A stretch of DNA of 64,000 nucleotides from Evansella halocellulosilytica (GCF_002335745.1 NZ_NIST01000001.1:2328039-2392038); one strand, 5' to 3'; positions 1-8,536 are shown, numbered from the stretch's first letter. Translations and numbers: made by a program. Notes: a model not told the origin generated them from the letters alone.

Positions 1-280
1 TAAAGTTGGTAGTCATTTGTTAGCGCTTTTTGACAGAAACATGATGGCTGCTTCTGTAAGGAAGAGTGAATTACCGCTTGAGGTTGAGCAGATGGACCGT
101 ATTGCGTTAATCTTTCGCGTGGATGACGTAGATACGAAAGCAAATGAATTAAAAGAAAAGGGAATAACGTTTGATATGCACCCGGTAAATCGACCGGAAT
201 GGGGAATTCGAGTTGCACATTTTAGAGATCCAGATGGAAATTTAATCGAGATTAACGAGCCGATAGAATTTACTGGATAG
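1..280 (+). CDS. VOC family (glyoxalase-like) protein, C-terminal part
   Basis: The gene runs in from the left edge. The frame is open from base 2 to the TAG at 278-280, so the true start is outside the window. The visible part is the second half of a vicinal-oxygen-chelate domain: a VDDVDTKANELKEKG helix, then RVAHFRDPDGNLIEINEP, which carries the FRDPDGN turn and the final metal-ligand-type Glu of the fold. Family members include glyoxalase I, dioxygenases and fosfomycin or bleomycin resistance proteins, and the substrate cannot be told from this part. It lies 11 bp upstream of a HIT gene on the same strand and is probably co-transcribed with it. Confidence 0.85.
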   Translation, partial: KVGSHLLALFDRNMMAASVRKSELPLEVEQMDRIALIFRVDDVDTKANELKEKGITFDMHPVNRPEWGIRVAHFRDPDGNLIEINEPIEFTG

Positions 281-291
281 GAGAGAGCCAT

Positions 292-675
292 ATGGATCAT
301 TGCCTTTTCTGTTATTATGACCAGTTTCCGGGGCAAAAAGTCGTATTTGAAAATAAGTACGTCTTATTTTTACAAAAGCCGCAAGAGGTATTAATTGGAT
401 CAGGTTTAATTATTCCTCGAGCACATCGTGAAACGGTGTTTGACTTAACTCAAGAAGAATGGAATGCAACGTATGTGATGCTTCAGCAAGTGAAGACGTA
501 CCTTGACGATGAAAATTCACCAGATGGTTATAACGTTGGTTGGAACTGTAAGGAAGTTGGCGGCCAGTCAATTCCACATGCACATTTGCATGTCATCCCA
601 CGTTATAAAGATGAACCATATGCTGGAAAAGGATTGCGTTATTGGTTGAAAAGTAGTGAAAACAAGCGGGGGTAA
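292..675 (+). CDS. HIT family protein
   Basis: A 127-residue histidine-triad protein, a full-length single HIT domain. The N-terminus has a CLFC pair typical of zinc-binding HIT proteins. The catalytic triad is seen as HAHLHVIPR at about residues 100-108, preceded by NVGWNCKEVGGQSIPH. HIT enzymes hydrolyse or transfer nucleotidyl groups, acting on AMP-lysine-type phosphoramidates or dinucleoside polyphosphates. ATG at 292 follows a GGAGAG site at 279-284. The upstream VOC gene and downstream nucleotidyltransferase are on the same strand at short spacing, suggesting one transcript of small accessory enzymes. The real substrate is unknown. Confidence 0.9.
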   Translation: MDHCLFCYYDQFPGQKVVFENKYVLFLQKPQEVLIGSGLIIPRAHRETVFDLTQEEWNATYVMLQQVKTYLDDENSPDGYNVGWNCKEVGGQSIPHAHLHVIPRYKDEPYAGKGLRYWLKSSENKRG

Positions 676-685
676 GGGGGCTCGT

Positions 686-1537
686 ATGGATTTAAAGAAG
701 AGGGATGAGCAATTGCCTGCTGAACGTGAAAAGTTGATATTGGCAATTGAAGCCAATATTACTCCAGATGAAAATATTTTGTCCGTCTTTTACGGTGGAT
801 CAATAGGCGCGGGAAATACAGATCTCTATTCTGATATTGATGTACGAATAGTTGTGAAAGAAGATGTATATGAACAATATGTGTTATCGAAACAAAGTCG
901 GGCAAGGAACTGGGGAGATGTCTTATTTTTTGAAGATTTTCCTGGGACTACGTATACAGTTGCCCATTATGATTGCTTTGTTAAAGTCGATTGTTTTTAT
1001 TATCGCGCAGTAGATTTGAAGCCTTCAGTCTGGCTGAAAGACATTAAGATCGTTAAAGACACGGATCAGATAATGACAGTTGTAGCGGAGGAGTCAAAAA
1101 AGCTTTCTTTTAACTTAACAAAGGAAGACGTAGAGGTGTGGCGGACAAAATTTTTCGCCTATATCCATGAAGTGTATCGCCGTGTGAAACGTGGTGAAAT
1201 ATATTATGCTTTGAGCTGTTTAGATCATCTTCGTTTTTCACTGACTTCAGGGTGGTATATGGAGAAAGGGATTCAACCGAATTCTTTCGGTGATTGGGCA
1301 AAAATTGAAGGTCCACGCAGCTACTTAAATGACTGGCAGCAATCATTGCTGAAAGAATGGGAAGGTAGCCTGCAGCCTGATCATATTATGCATGTTATGA
1401 AACAGATGATTCCTGAGTTTATTCGTGTTCATAAAGTGTTGTGTGAAAAAGTTAGCTTGATTGAAGATCGTCAAAGGGTTGATAACATTTTAGGAAAAGT
1501 GTTTCAGGCTCTAAATAAAGGAGAAGATTGGCAATGA
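686..1537 (+). CDS. Nucleotidyltransferase-domain protein
   Basis: A 283-residue protein with an N-terminal polymerase-beta-like nucleotidyltransferase domain. The signature is YGGSIGAGNTDLYSDIDVRI at about residues 35-54, with the GGS loop and the metal-binding DID pair. The remainder is a helical C-terminal region like those of aminoglycoside adenylyltransferase relatives. Such proteins transfer AMP to small molecules or act on nucleic acids, and resistance activity is possible but not shown. I chose ATG 686, with TAAGGGGG just upstream, over an in-frame GTG at 656 that overlaps the HIT gene. The stop overlaps the next start as ATGA, so it is translationally coupled to the VOC gene. Confidence 0.8.
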   Translation: MDLKKRDEQLPAEREKLILAIEANITPDENILSVFYGGSIGAGNTDLYSDIDVRIVVKEDVYEQYVLSKQSRARNWGDVLFFEDFPGTTYTVAHYDCFVKVDCFYYRAVDLKPSVWLKDIKIVKDTDQIMTVVAEESKKLSFNLTKEDVEVWRTKFFAYIHEVYRRVKRGEIYYALSCLDHLRFSLTSGWYMEKGIQPNSFGDWAKIEGPRSYLNDWQQSLLKEWEGSLQPDHIMHVMKQMIPEFIRVHKVLCEKVSLIEDRQRVDNILGKVFQALNKGEDWQ

Positions 1538-1941
1538 CAGTAGGTGGGCTTCATCACATTGAGTTTTACGTTTCAGATTTAGAAAGATCATTGGATTTTT
1601 GGGGTTGGTTCTTAAGCGAATTGGATTATAAAATATTTCAAGAGTGGGAAGAAGGCCGAAGCTGGAAGAAGGAAAACATGTACATTGTGCTTGTTCAAGC
1701 TGATGAAAGGTTTCTAGACATCCCTTACCATCGGCGGCGCGTTGGTTTAAATCATTTGGCCTTCCATGCCCAATCACGTAAACATGTCGATGAAATGACA
1801 GAAAGCCTAAAGAAAAGAGGTGTTACGATTTTGTATACTGATCAACACCCTTACGCAGGAGGAACAGAACATTATGCGGTTTACTTCGAAGACCCAGACA
1901 GAATGAAAGTTGAACTAGTTGCACCAATATTGAATTTATAG
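1534..1941 (+). CDS. VOC family protein
   Basis: A 135-residue single-module vicinal-oxygen-chelate protein. It begins GGLHHIEFYVSDLERSLDFWG, with the first metal-ligand-type His followed by the SLDFW helix. The mid-protein GLNHLAFHA supplies a second histidine and YFEDPDRMKVELV ends the fold with the expected Glu. Members bind a divalent metal and act as lyases, dioxygenases or drug-binding proteins; glyoxalase-like is the safest name. ATG 1534 overlaps the upstream stop as ATGA and is served by AAAGGAG at 1518-1524. The in-frame TTG at 1528 is less likely. It is the last gene of the four-gene run beginning at the window edge. Confidence 0.88.
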   Translation: MTVGGLHHIEFYVSDLERSLDFWGWFLSELDYKIFQEWEEGRSWKKENMYIVLVQADERFLDIPYHRRRVGLNHLAFHAQSRKHVDEMTESLKKRGVTILYTDQHPYAGGTEHYAVYFEDPDRMKVELVAPILNL

Positions 1942-2087
1942 AATATGGAAACGTTATTTTTCTGAACAACTGTTAATACATATTTCAGAAAAAATGAGAT
2001 AAATTTCGCGACGCTAAGTTTATTAATATAACAACTTTGGTTCCGCTTTCAAAAGAAATAGAGATTAATATTTTTGAAAACTCAGTA

Positions 2088-2116
2088 TTGACTTATATTT
2101 TTAACGGGTGTAAGAT
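2088..2116 (+). promoter_or_regulatory. Predicted SigA promoter of the met operon
   Basis: TTGACT at 2088-2093, a 17-bp spacer, and TAAGAT at 2111-2116. Transcription would start near 2123 and run into the S-box leader. Inferred from consensus only. Confidence 0.6.
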
Positions 2117-2157
2117 ACCACTTATCAACAAAACAACAATTGTTACATAAATAATCT

Positions 2158-2346
2158 TCTTATCAAGAGAGACAGAGGGACATGGCCTGATGAAGTCTCG
2201 GCAGCGGGTTTTTGAACACGAATCTTGTTCAGATACACTGTGCCAATTCCTGCAAGCTTATTAAAAGCTTGAGAGATGAGAAGAGTGCGTTTGCATACAT
2301 AAATTGCAAGCCCCTCTTCTTTATCTTTAAGAAGAGGGGCTTTTCC
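2158..2346 (+). promoter_or_regulatory. SAM-I (S-box) riboswitch with terminator
   Basis: The S-box consensus blocks occur in order: CTTATCAAGAGAG at 2159-2171, AGAGGGAC and GGCCTGATGAAG at 2174-2196, CGGCAGC, the TGCCAATTCCTGC block near 2241-2253, and GAGAGATGAGAAGAG at 2271-2285 closing P1. An intrinsic terminator follows, with arms 2310-2321 and 2329-2340 then T residues. This family binds S-adenosylmethionine and stops transcription when SAM is plentiful. It precedes metNIQ and the amidohydrolase, so the whole unit should be induced by methionine or SAM limitation. Confidence 0.95.
2309..2346 (+). terminator. Riboswitch terminator hairpin
   Basis: Arms GCCCCTCTTCTT and AAGAAGAGGGGC with a short loop, followed by TTTT. 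It is the expression platform of the S-box element and sits 130 bp before metN. Confidence 0.9.
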
Positions 2347-2417
2347 TATTCTAGGAAAACATTAACCTCTCACACAGAAATAAACACAAATTCTAGTAAA
2401 AATCAAGGAAGTTCACA

Positions 2418-2448
2418 AAATTGTCGGGGACCTGGTACCTGACAATTG
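2418..2448 (+). repeat. Hairpin repeat, GACC-T-GGTC family
   Basis: A dyad of about 15-bp arms around a T at 2433; the left arm reads GTCGGGGACC and the right arm GGTACCTGAC. It is preceded by TTCACAAA, as are the copies at 38083 and 38995. It lies between the riboswitch terminator and metN. Confidence 0.75.
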
Positions 2449-2469
2449 AAAGGGGTTTGAAGGGACATC

Positions 2470-3498
2470 ATGATTACGTTTGAGAATGTGAGTAAAGTTT
2501 TTGGTGATGGTGAAGAAGGGATAGCAGCTGTAAAAGATGTGTCCTTAAAGGTAAATAAAGGAGATATTTATGGGGTCATTGGTTTTAGTGGTGCTGGTAA
2601 AAGTACACTTGTAAGATGTGTCAACCTTTTGGAACGTCCTACTTCTGGACGTGTTCTCGTAAACGGTCAGAATATGACTGATTTGTCAGCTCAACAATTA
2701 CGGGATGCGAGGAAAAAAATAGGGATGGTCTTTCAGCATTTTAATCTCTGTGAGTCTAAAACTGTTTTTAATAATGTCGCGATTCCACTTAAACTTTCAA
2801 AAGTAGCGAAAGAAGAAGTCAAACAGCGGGTGGATGAACTACTTGAATTTGTCGGTTTATCTGATAAAGCGACACAATATCCTGATCAACTATCTGGCGG
2901 ACAAAAGCAACGTGTCGGAATTGCAAGGGCATTGGCAACTTCTCCTGAAGTATTGCTGTGTGATGAGGCAACTTCTGCACTCGATCCACAAACGACAGAG
3001 TCGATATTACATCTTATAAAAAAAGTGAATCGTGAATTAAATATTACAGTCTTGATGATCACTCATGAAATGAACGTTATACGTCAAGTTTGTAATAAAG
3101 TGGCAGTCATGGAAAATGGGGAATTGATTGAAGAGGGCTCCGTATTCGATGTTTTCTCGAAACCGCAAGCAAAAACAACGAAAAACTTTGTCAATTCAGT
3201 GATGCAAGATGATATTCCGAAGTCGATCCTGAATTTACTGGACGCTGGTAATCAAGAGAGACCTTTATACAGGATTTTGTTTGAGGGGCATCTTGCAGGG
3301 AAACCTATTTTATCACAAGTTGCTCGCAAATATGAGCTTGATGTAAACGTTCTTCATGGACAAATTACCGAGCTTCAAGAAAAACCATTTGGGAACTTAA
3401 TCGTTCAATTCGATGGTCCTGATGTGAATGTAAAACAAGCAGTTGAATATATAAGTGAGAACTTAATCATCAAGGAGGTAGACAGACATGCAAGTTGA
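2470..3498 (+). CDS. metN: Methionine ABC transporter ATP-binding protein MetN
   Basis: A 342-residue ATPase of the methionine uptake complex MetNIQ. The Walker A motif is GFSGAGKST, the signature LSGGQKQRVG, the Walker B LLCDEATSALD and the switch histidine is in MITHEM. The C-terminal roughly 80 residues form the NIL domain that in this family binds methionine and inhibits transport. Full length for the family. ATG 2470 follows a purine stretch. The metI start lies inside the metN end (11-bp overlap), so the genes are coupled. Expression is under the S-box riboswitch at 2158-2346. Confidence 0.97.
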   Translation: MITFENVSKVFGDGEEGIAAVKDVSLKVNKGDIYGVIGFSGAGKSTLVRCVNLLERPTSGRVLVNGQNMTDLSAQQLRDARKKIGMVFQHFNLCESKTVFNNVAIPLKLSKVAKEEVKQRVDELLEFVGLSDKATQYPDQLSGGQKQRVGIARALATSPEVLLCDEATSALDPQTTESILHLIKKVNRELNITVLMITHEMNVIRQVCNKVAVMENGELIEEGSVFDVFSKPQAKTTKNFVNSVMQDDIPKSILNLLDAGNQERPLYRILFEGHLAGKPILSQVARKYELDVNVLHGQITELQEKPFGNLIVQFDGPDVNVKQAVEYISENLIIKEVDRHAS

Positions 3499-4150
3499 AT
3501 GGAGCACGTTTTGGGTGCGAGTCTGGGAAGCGACTGTTGAAACGTTGGCAATGACAGGTTTTTCGTTATTGTTTGCAGCCTTGATCGGCCTACCGTTAGG
3601 GATCGCATTAGTTGTAACAAGACCAGGAGGATTATTTGAAAATAAACCTTTTTTTCAAGTAACAAATACGGTTGTCAATATCGTCAGATCTGTTCCATTT
3701 ATTATTTTAATGGTAGCAATCATTCCGTTTACACGATTCATCGTCGGAACATCAATTGGAACAGCGGCTGCTGTCGTACCTCTCGTCGTATTTGCCGCAC
3801 CATTTATTGCCAGACTCGTGGAGAGCAGTTTGTTAGAAGTTTCGGCAGGAATCATTGAAGCTGCTGAAGCGATGGGGGCTACACCTTGGCAAGTAATTTT
3901 TCGCTTTATGGTACCAGAAGCATTAAGCTCACTCGTATTAAATTTCACAATTGCAACGATTGGAATTGTCGGTGCTTCAGCGATGGCGGGGGCTGTCGGT
4001 GGAGGTGGACTCGGGAACTTGGCGATCGCATATGGATATCAACGATTCCAAGGAGACGTCATGCTCGTGACGGTTATCGTTCTAATTGTCATGGTTCAAG
4101 GTATACAAATGTTCGGCAACAAGCTATCTCAGGTGATCCGAAGACACTAA
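3488..4150 (+). CDS. metI: Methionine ABC transporter permease MetI
   Basis: A 220-residue integral membrane permease with about five membrane segments. The EAA loop that docks on MetN is EAAEAMGATPWQVIFRFMVPEALSS at about residues 125-149. The N-terminus TLAMTGFSLLFAALIGLPLGIAL is typical of MetI/MetP. It overlaps metN by 11 bp and has AAGGAGG at 3472-3478, so stoichiometric expression with the ATPase is expected. It forms the transmembrane dimer through which methionine released by MetQ passes. metQ follows after 43 bp. Confidence 0.97.
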   Translation: MQVEWSTFWVRVWEATVETLAMTGFSLLFAALIGLPLGIALVVTRPGGLFENKPFFQVTNTVVNIVRSVPFIILMVAIIPFTRFIVGTSIGTAAAVVPLVVFAAPFIARLVESSLLEVSAGIIEAAEAMGATPWQVIFRFMVPEALSSLVLNFTIATIGIVGASAMAGAVGGGGLGNLAIAYGYQRFQGDVMLVTVIVLIVMVQGIQMFGNKLSQVIRRH

Positions 4151-4193
4151 TAAATGTCACACATACTATTACGAAAAAGGGAGAGAAAATTCA

Positions 4194-5012
4194 ATGAAAA
4201 AAATCGTATCAGCAATTACAAGCATCATTGCATTATCCACTTTATTAACTGCATGCGGCGGGGATGAAGACACCATTACAGTCGGTGTTAACGGCTCAGG
4301 CATTCCAGTTTGGGAGTATATAGCTGATAAAGTAGAAAACGAAGGAATTACGATCGATATTATGGAATTTGATGATTACGTCCGACCGAATATGGCGTTA
4401 GCAGATGGGGAAATTGATATCAATGCATTCCAAACGATTTCATACTTTGAAAATTTTATTAACGAGCATAGTTTAGATTTAGTACCAATTGCATCAACAT
4501 ACTTAGCACCAATGGGGATGTATTCTGAAAAACACCCTTCTCCAAACGAAATTCCTGAAGGTGGCCAGGTTGCTGTACCGCAGGAAGAAACGAACCAAGG
4601 GCGAGCATTGTTGTTGTTAGAAGCGGCAGAGTTAATTGAGTTAGAAGAAGGATTTGATGGAGTTGGTGGTGCAGAAAATATCGTTTCAAACCCACTTAAT
4701 TTAGAAATTGTAGAAGTTGTTGCGGCACAAACACCGAGAGTTTTACCTGATGTCGATGCATCGATTATTAATAATGGAGTTGCAGTAGAAGCAGGATTTA
4801 CTCCAGTTCAAGATGCGATCTTCATAGAAGATGACACAGCAGAGCCGTATATTAACATTATAGCAACACAGTCTGGGCGTGAAGATGAAGAAGTATTACA
4901 AACGATTGTAGAGTTGTATCAAGAAGATGATACGATCGAATTTATTCGCGATACGTATAATGATTCACTCGTTCCAGTTTTTATAAGTGTCGATGAATTA
5001 CAAGACTATTAA
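4194..5012 (+). CDS. metQ: Methionine-binding lipoprotein MetQ
   Basis: A 272-residue substrate-binding lipoprotein of the NlpA/MetQ family. The signal peptide ends in the lipobox LLTAC, with Cys21 the predicted lipidated residue. The body matches the family: TVGVNGSGIPVWEYI, DIMEFDDYVRPNMALADGEIDINAFQ and the late DASIINNGVAVEAG block. It captures methionine, possibly including the D-form or sulphoxide, outside the membrane and delivers it to MetNI. It shares the S-box-controlled transcript and is followed 27 bp later by an amidohydrolase. Confidence 0.96.
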   Translation: MKKIVSAITSIIALSTLLTACGGDEDTITVGVNGSGIPVWEYIADKVENEGITIDIMEFDDYVRPNMALADGEIDINAFQTISYFENFINEHSLDLVPIASTYLAPMGMYSEKHPSPNEIPEGGQVAVPQEETNQGRALLLLEAAELIELEEGFDGVGGAENIVSNPLNLEIVEVVAAQTPRVLPDVDASIINNGVAVEAGFTPVQDAIFIEDDTAEPYINIIATQSGREDEEVLQTIVELYQEDDTIEFIRDTYNDSLVPVFISVDELQDY

Positions 5013-5039
5013 TGAGATCACTCAAGAGGGGCTGGTTCA

Positions 5040-6236
5040 ATGTCTACGGTAGAGGTTCAGTTAAGAGATGTCGTCATAGACAGTGTCGAAAAAAACAAAG
5101 AGACGTATCTTGAAACGAGTCATGCGATCCATGCACGTCCGGAAATTGGCAATGAGGAATATTTTGCACAAGAAACGCTCACTGCTTTATTAAAAAAAGA
5201 GGGCTTTACCGTTGAACAAGGAGTTGCTGGCCATGAAACTTCCTTTATCGCATCGTTCGATTCAAATAAAGAAGGTCCTCATATATGCTTTTTAGCAGAA
5301 TATGATGCTTTACCTGGCTTCGGTCATGCGTGCGGACATAACATTATCGGTACAGCAAGTACTGCTGCAGGGATTGCATTGAAAAACATCCTTCAAAAAA
5401 CTGGAGGCATGATTACGATATTTGGTACTCCTGCTGAAGAGGGTGGACCAAATGGAAGTGCAAAAGGCAGTTTCGTAAAACATCGATATTTCGATCAAGT
5501 CGATGCAGCGTTAATGATCCATCCATACAACAAAAATACGAGAACAGGGGAATCTCTTGCAGTCGATCCGCTAGACTTTGAATTCCATGGCCAAGCTGCT
5601 CATGCAGCAGCTTCTCCAGAGGATGGGATCAATGCGTTAGACGGAGTCATTCAGCTTTTTAACGGGGTGAATGCTCTTCGTCAACATGTGACGGACGATG
5701 TTCGAATTCATGGGATTATTACTCACGGTGGTGATGCACCGAACATTGTACCTGAGTATGCGAAAGCACGTTTTTATATACGTGCTGCGACGAGGGAAGC
5801 GTGTAATGAAGTGACAGCTAAAGTGAAAAAAATTGCCGAAGGGGCAGCACTTGCGACCGGAACATCACATCGAGTCATAAAAATTCAAAATGAGGTAGAT
5901 AACTTCCAATTAAATGACCGGTTCGACGAGCTATTTCAAGAACAGTGGGAAAGTCTAGGAGAATCGTTTGATCCAATAAATACGAAAGGACTAGGCTCAA
6001 CGGATGCAGGAAACGTTAGCCAAGTTGTGCCAACGATTCATCCGTTCATAAAAATCGGTGCTGAAGATCTTGTCGTCCATACGGATGCATTTCGTGAAGC
6101 TGCCAAGTCAAAGCAAGGTGATCAAGCCTTAATTCAAGGGGCAAAAGGACTCGCATTAACAGGACTTGAGCTGTTAACGAATCGTGATGTACTTGAGGAA
6201 ATTAAAGAGGAATTCAAGCGTAAAAAAGATAGATAG
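5040..6236 (+). CDS. M20 family metallo-amidohydrolase
   Basis: A 398-residue M20-type peptidase or amidohydrolase. Metal-site motifs are seen in order: EYDALPGFGHACGHN at about residues 85-99, GTPAEEGGPNGSAKG at about 128-142 with the catalytic Glu pair, and the dimerisation-domain HGQAAHAAASPEDG at about 182-195. Relatives cleave N-acyl amino acids or p-aminobenzoyl-glutamate. Placement directly behind metNIQ under one S-box suggests it releases methionine, or another sulphur amino acid, from an imported N-acylated or peptidic form; that is inference. ATG 5040 has GAGGGG upstream. The gene ends in a terminator. Confidence 0.88.
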   Translation: MSTVEVQLRDVVIDSVEKNKETYLETSHAIHARPEIGNEEYFAQETLTALLKKEGFTVEQGVAGHETSFIASFDSNKEGPHICFLAEYDALPGFGHACGHNIIGTASTAAGIALKNILQKTGGMITIFGTPAEEGGPNGSAKGSFVKHRYFDQVDAALMIHPYNKNTRTGESLAVDPLDFEFHGQAAHAAASPEDGINALDGVIQLFNGVNALRQHVTDDVRIHGIITHGGDAPNIVPEYAKARFYIRAATREACNEVTAKVKKIAEGAALATGTSHRVIKIQNEVDNFQLNDRFDELFQEQWESLGESFDPINTKGLGSTDAGNVSQVVPTIHPFIKIGAEDLVVHTDAFREAAKSKQGDQALIQGAKGLALTGLELLTNRDVLEEIKEEFKRKKDR

Positions 6237-6244
6237 GAAACAAG

Positions 6245-6276
6245 GAGAAGGTCTCATATTATATGACCTTCTCTTA
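6245..6276 (+). terminator. Terminator of the met operon
   Basis: Inverted arms AGAAGGTC and GACCTTCT around an AT-rich loop, then a short T tract, right after the amidohydrolase stop. Confidence 0.8.
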
Positions 6277-6437
6277 AGATAAGAAAGTATAAAATTTCAA
6301 TCTCTTGATTGCTGTCTAGACTTCAGGCGCCATCGGCTCGAGGTCGCTTCGCCCCGCCATTTGAAGTCTAAGTTCGAACTTCTTCATGTCGGGACTCCAG
6401 CGCTTTTCGCCGATAGGCGGGCGCCTTGCGCTTTTCT
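6277..6437. repeat. Dispersed long repeat, copy 1 (short form)
   Basis: Begins AAGAAAGTATAAAATTTCAA and ends GCGCCTTGCGCTTTTCT. The same two ends bound the copies at 37689-38015 and 40570-41547. The interior GGCTCGAGGTCGCTTCGCCC is shared with the third copy. It has no coding capacity and many internal inverted segments, and follows the met-operon terminator. Confidence 0.8.
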
Positions 6438-6451
6438 AATTCAACGATCAA

Positions 6452-6922
6452 TTATTCAAGTAACTCAATAATATCATCTACGATTGAAAGGTGAATGGTT
6501 GCCAAAATGATGAATGAGATAAGGGAGACAATAAAACCAAGTCGTTTCTTATACTTTTGCCTCTTCGTATTCTTTTCATTGGTATTTTCTGAACGTTCAC
6601 CTCTTTGCCAACTGAACCAACGTTCAACACTGATCAACAAAATGGAAACAAATGTTAAAGCTGAAGTTCTTAAGCTATCAATTTTATTTAATAGCAAATG
6701 TACATCGAAAGTTTGATCAGCATCACCTGTTGACGTATTGAAAAGATAAACGTTATCCTGAAACATCCCTTCATAGACATATACTTTAGTTTCATCGATG
6801 AAATCGTATGTAAAACTTTTCGGATAAAAGCCTGTCCAAGCAGCATAAAAAAGAAAACTCGCGATGATTAAAAAACGGATTAGGTCAATAAAGTTACGTT
6901 TATCTGAAAAAAGTTTCTTCAA
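6452..6922 (-). CDS. Uncharacterised membrane protein
   Basis: A 156-residue protein I do not recognise. Hydrophobic segments lie near residues 13-28 (FLIIASFLFYAAWTGF), 86-98 (ALTFVSILLISVE) and 130-150 (LGFIVSLISFIILATIHLSIV), so about three membrane spans. A basic KRQKYKKR patch precedes the last. The region between the first two spans is polar and probably extracellular. It starts 20 bp after the stop of the minus-strand gene at 6943-7563 and is likely its operon partner. No enzyme motif is visible. Confidence 0.65.
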   Translation of the reverse strand: MKKLFSDKRNFIDLIRFLIIASFLFYAAWTGFYPKSFTYDFIDETKVYVYEGMFQDNVYLFNTSTGDADQTFDVHLLLNKIDSLRTSALTFVSILLISVERWFSWQRGERSENTNEKNTKRQKYKKRLGFIVSLISFIILATIHLSIVDDIIELLE

Positions 6923-6942
6923 CTACGCGATCCTCCAGTTTC

Positions 6943-7563
6943 CTATTCATGATCTTCTGATATTTGAATATAGAACACGAGTGTTCTTACACTATCATCT
7001 AGTAACCTTTGAAAATCGTCATCATCTTGGTAATCATACATGTGCCATGTATTCCCAGCATAGCGATAAACAGCGAGCCTTTTTGCTTCTCCAACTTCAA
7101 GGCCGACATTTTCAGATGCGATCGCATAATCTCCGCCAAAACTTGTGTATTCAACCTCTTCTCGGGTGTTAAGTGGTTCTGAACCGGCAAAACTCGCCCC
7201 CGTACCATATAATAGGATAGATGCGTTATCATTATGGGGATTTAATATAGCAAATCCAATATTCCCTTCGGCGATCTCATCTACACTTTTACCATAAGTA
7301 AGGCTTCCTACCTCTTCTTGTTTCTCTCCCTCAATATACTCATCAACCGTTAAGGTGACCCAGTGAGTATCGGCATCGTTCAATACAAGATGAAAGTTAA
7401 AGATGTCACCTAAGTTAAGTTTTTCAAAGGTAGTCGTGTAATAAGAATCTTCATATGCACGAACATAGCCGATATAATCGTTTTCTTCATTTTGTTCGTC
7501 AATAAATATTGCTGAAAAAATAAGAACAAGAAATAAACTAGCAACCATGAAATCATTTTTCAT
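6943..7563 (-). CDS. Uncharacterised secreted or membrane-anchored protein
   Basis: A 206-residue protein beginning MKNDFMVASLFLVLIFSAIFI, a single N-terminal hydrophobic segment that could be a signal anchor. It is followed by an acidic, mostly beta-looking ectodomain. The reading frame extends upstream, but the start at 7563 is chosen because AAAGGGTGAG precedes it. No cysteine lipobox follows the hydrophobic stretch. I do not recognise the family. It pairs with the small membrane protein at 6452-6922, so a two-component surface complex is possible but not shown. Confidence 0.6.
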   Translation of the reverse strand: MKNDFMVASLFLVLIFSAIFIDEQNEENDYIGYVRAYEDSYYTTTFEKLNLGDIFNFHLVLNDADTHWVTLTVDEYIEGEKQEEVGSLTYGKSVDEIAEGNIGFAILNPHNDNASILLYGTGASFAGSEPLNTREEVEYTSFGGDYAIASENVGLEVGEAKRLAVYRYAGNTWHMYDYQDDDDFQRLLDDSVRTLVFYIQISEDHE

Positions 7564-7910
7564 TTCTATACTCACCCTTTCCATTAACAACGTAATCATA
7601 ACATAAATTACCAATAAATTGGTTGTTCTCTTTATAGTGGATACGGGATGAGCTATACTCATAAAGTAAGACATATGTTTTGAATGAGTAGATCCAAAAA
7701 GATAAAATATAATTACTTACTTTTTGAAAGTCAAGTAGAGCAGGATTTGAGAGGATAAAGAAGGCCACTTTAGAAAGTCATCATGTCACAGATATTGTTG
7801 AAACCCGCATAAAAAGACGCTTATGCAACGGTGATAATGAAACGAGTGATTGCCTTAATACTTGAAATGAAATCTGTATTAGCTGTTCATGTACTGAAAG
7901 GAGAAATGAA
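7564..7910. other. Divergent intergenic region
   Basis: 347 bp between divergent operons. It must hold promoters for both, but I see no convincing consensus pair, repeat or conserved RNA. AAAGGAG at 7898-7904 serves the plus-strand gene. Confidence 0.5.
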
Positions 7911-8534
7911 ATGATGAATCATATTTTTAAAGAAGGAAAAGAAGGCAATGAGAATACATTATTATTATTACACGGAACAGGTGGCGACGAGCAAGATTTG
8001 CTTCCACTTCGTGATATGATTGATCCAGATGCAGCTGTGTTAAGTGTAAGAGGGAACGTGAGTGAAAATGGGATGAATCGGTTTTTTCGCAGATTAGCTG
8101 AAGGGGTGTTTGATGAGGAGGATTTAATTTTCCGTACGAAAGAATTGAATGAATTTATTGATCAGGCAGCGAAGGACTATCGTTTTGATAGAAAACAAGT
8201 CATTGCTGTTGGTTATTCAAATGGTGCCAACATTGCTGGCAGTCTTCTTTATCACTATGATAAAAGTTTAAGAGGAGCGATTTTACTGCATCCGATGGTG
8301 CCACGCCGCGGAATAGAACTACCTAACTTAGAAGGGACGCCAGTGTTCATCGGAGCTGGGGCAAATGATCCAATTTGTGCTCCTGAAGAGACGAAGGAGC
8401 TAGATAAGATGCTTTCCGATGCAGGAGCAAAAGTCGAAGTATTTTGGGCACACCAAGGTCACCAATTAACACGTGAAGAGCTCGACCATGCTAGAAACTG
8501 GTATGACAACAATGTGAAAGGAGCGAATAAATAA
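7911..8534 (+). CDS. mhqD: MhqD-type alpha/beta hydrolase (carboxylesterase)
   Basis: A 207-residue single-domain alpha/beta hydrolase. The oxyanion region is LLLLHGTGGDEQDLL near residues 18-32. The nucleophile elbow GYSNG gives the catalytic Ser near 105. An Asp in GAGANDPIC near 155 and a His in AHQGHQLT near 185 complete the triad. The protein resembles B. subtilis MhqD (YodD), a hydrolase induced by methylhydroquinone and other quinone-like electrophiles under MhqR. ATG 7911 follows AAAGGAG; a second ATG is adjacent. A flavin reductase gene starts 2 bp after the stop, so they are co-transcribed, which fits a thiol or quinone stress role. Confidence 0.85.
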   Translation: MMNHIFKEGKEGNENTLLLLHGTGGDEQDLLPLRDMIDPDAAVLSVRGNVSENGMNRFFRRLAEGVFDEEDLIFRTKELNEFIDQAAKDYRFDRKQVIAVGYSNGANIAGSLLYHYDKSLRGAILLHPMVPRRGIELPNLEGTPVFIGAGANDPICAPEETKELDKMLSDAGAKVEVFWAHQGHQLTREELDHARNWYDNNVKGANK

Positions 8535-8536
8535 CG

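Noticed and set aside
7553-7768. 71-codon minus-strand frame overlapping the start of the 6943-7563 gene
   Set aside because: Out of frame with a better-supported gene, without a ribosome site, and with no family resemblance.
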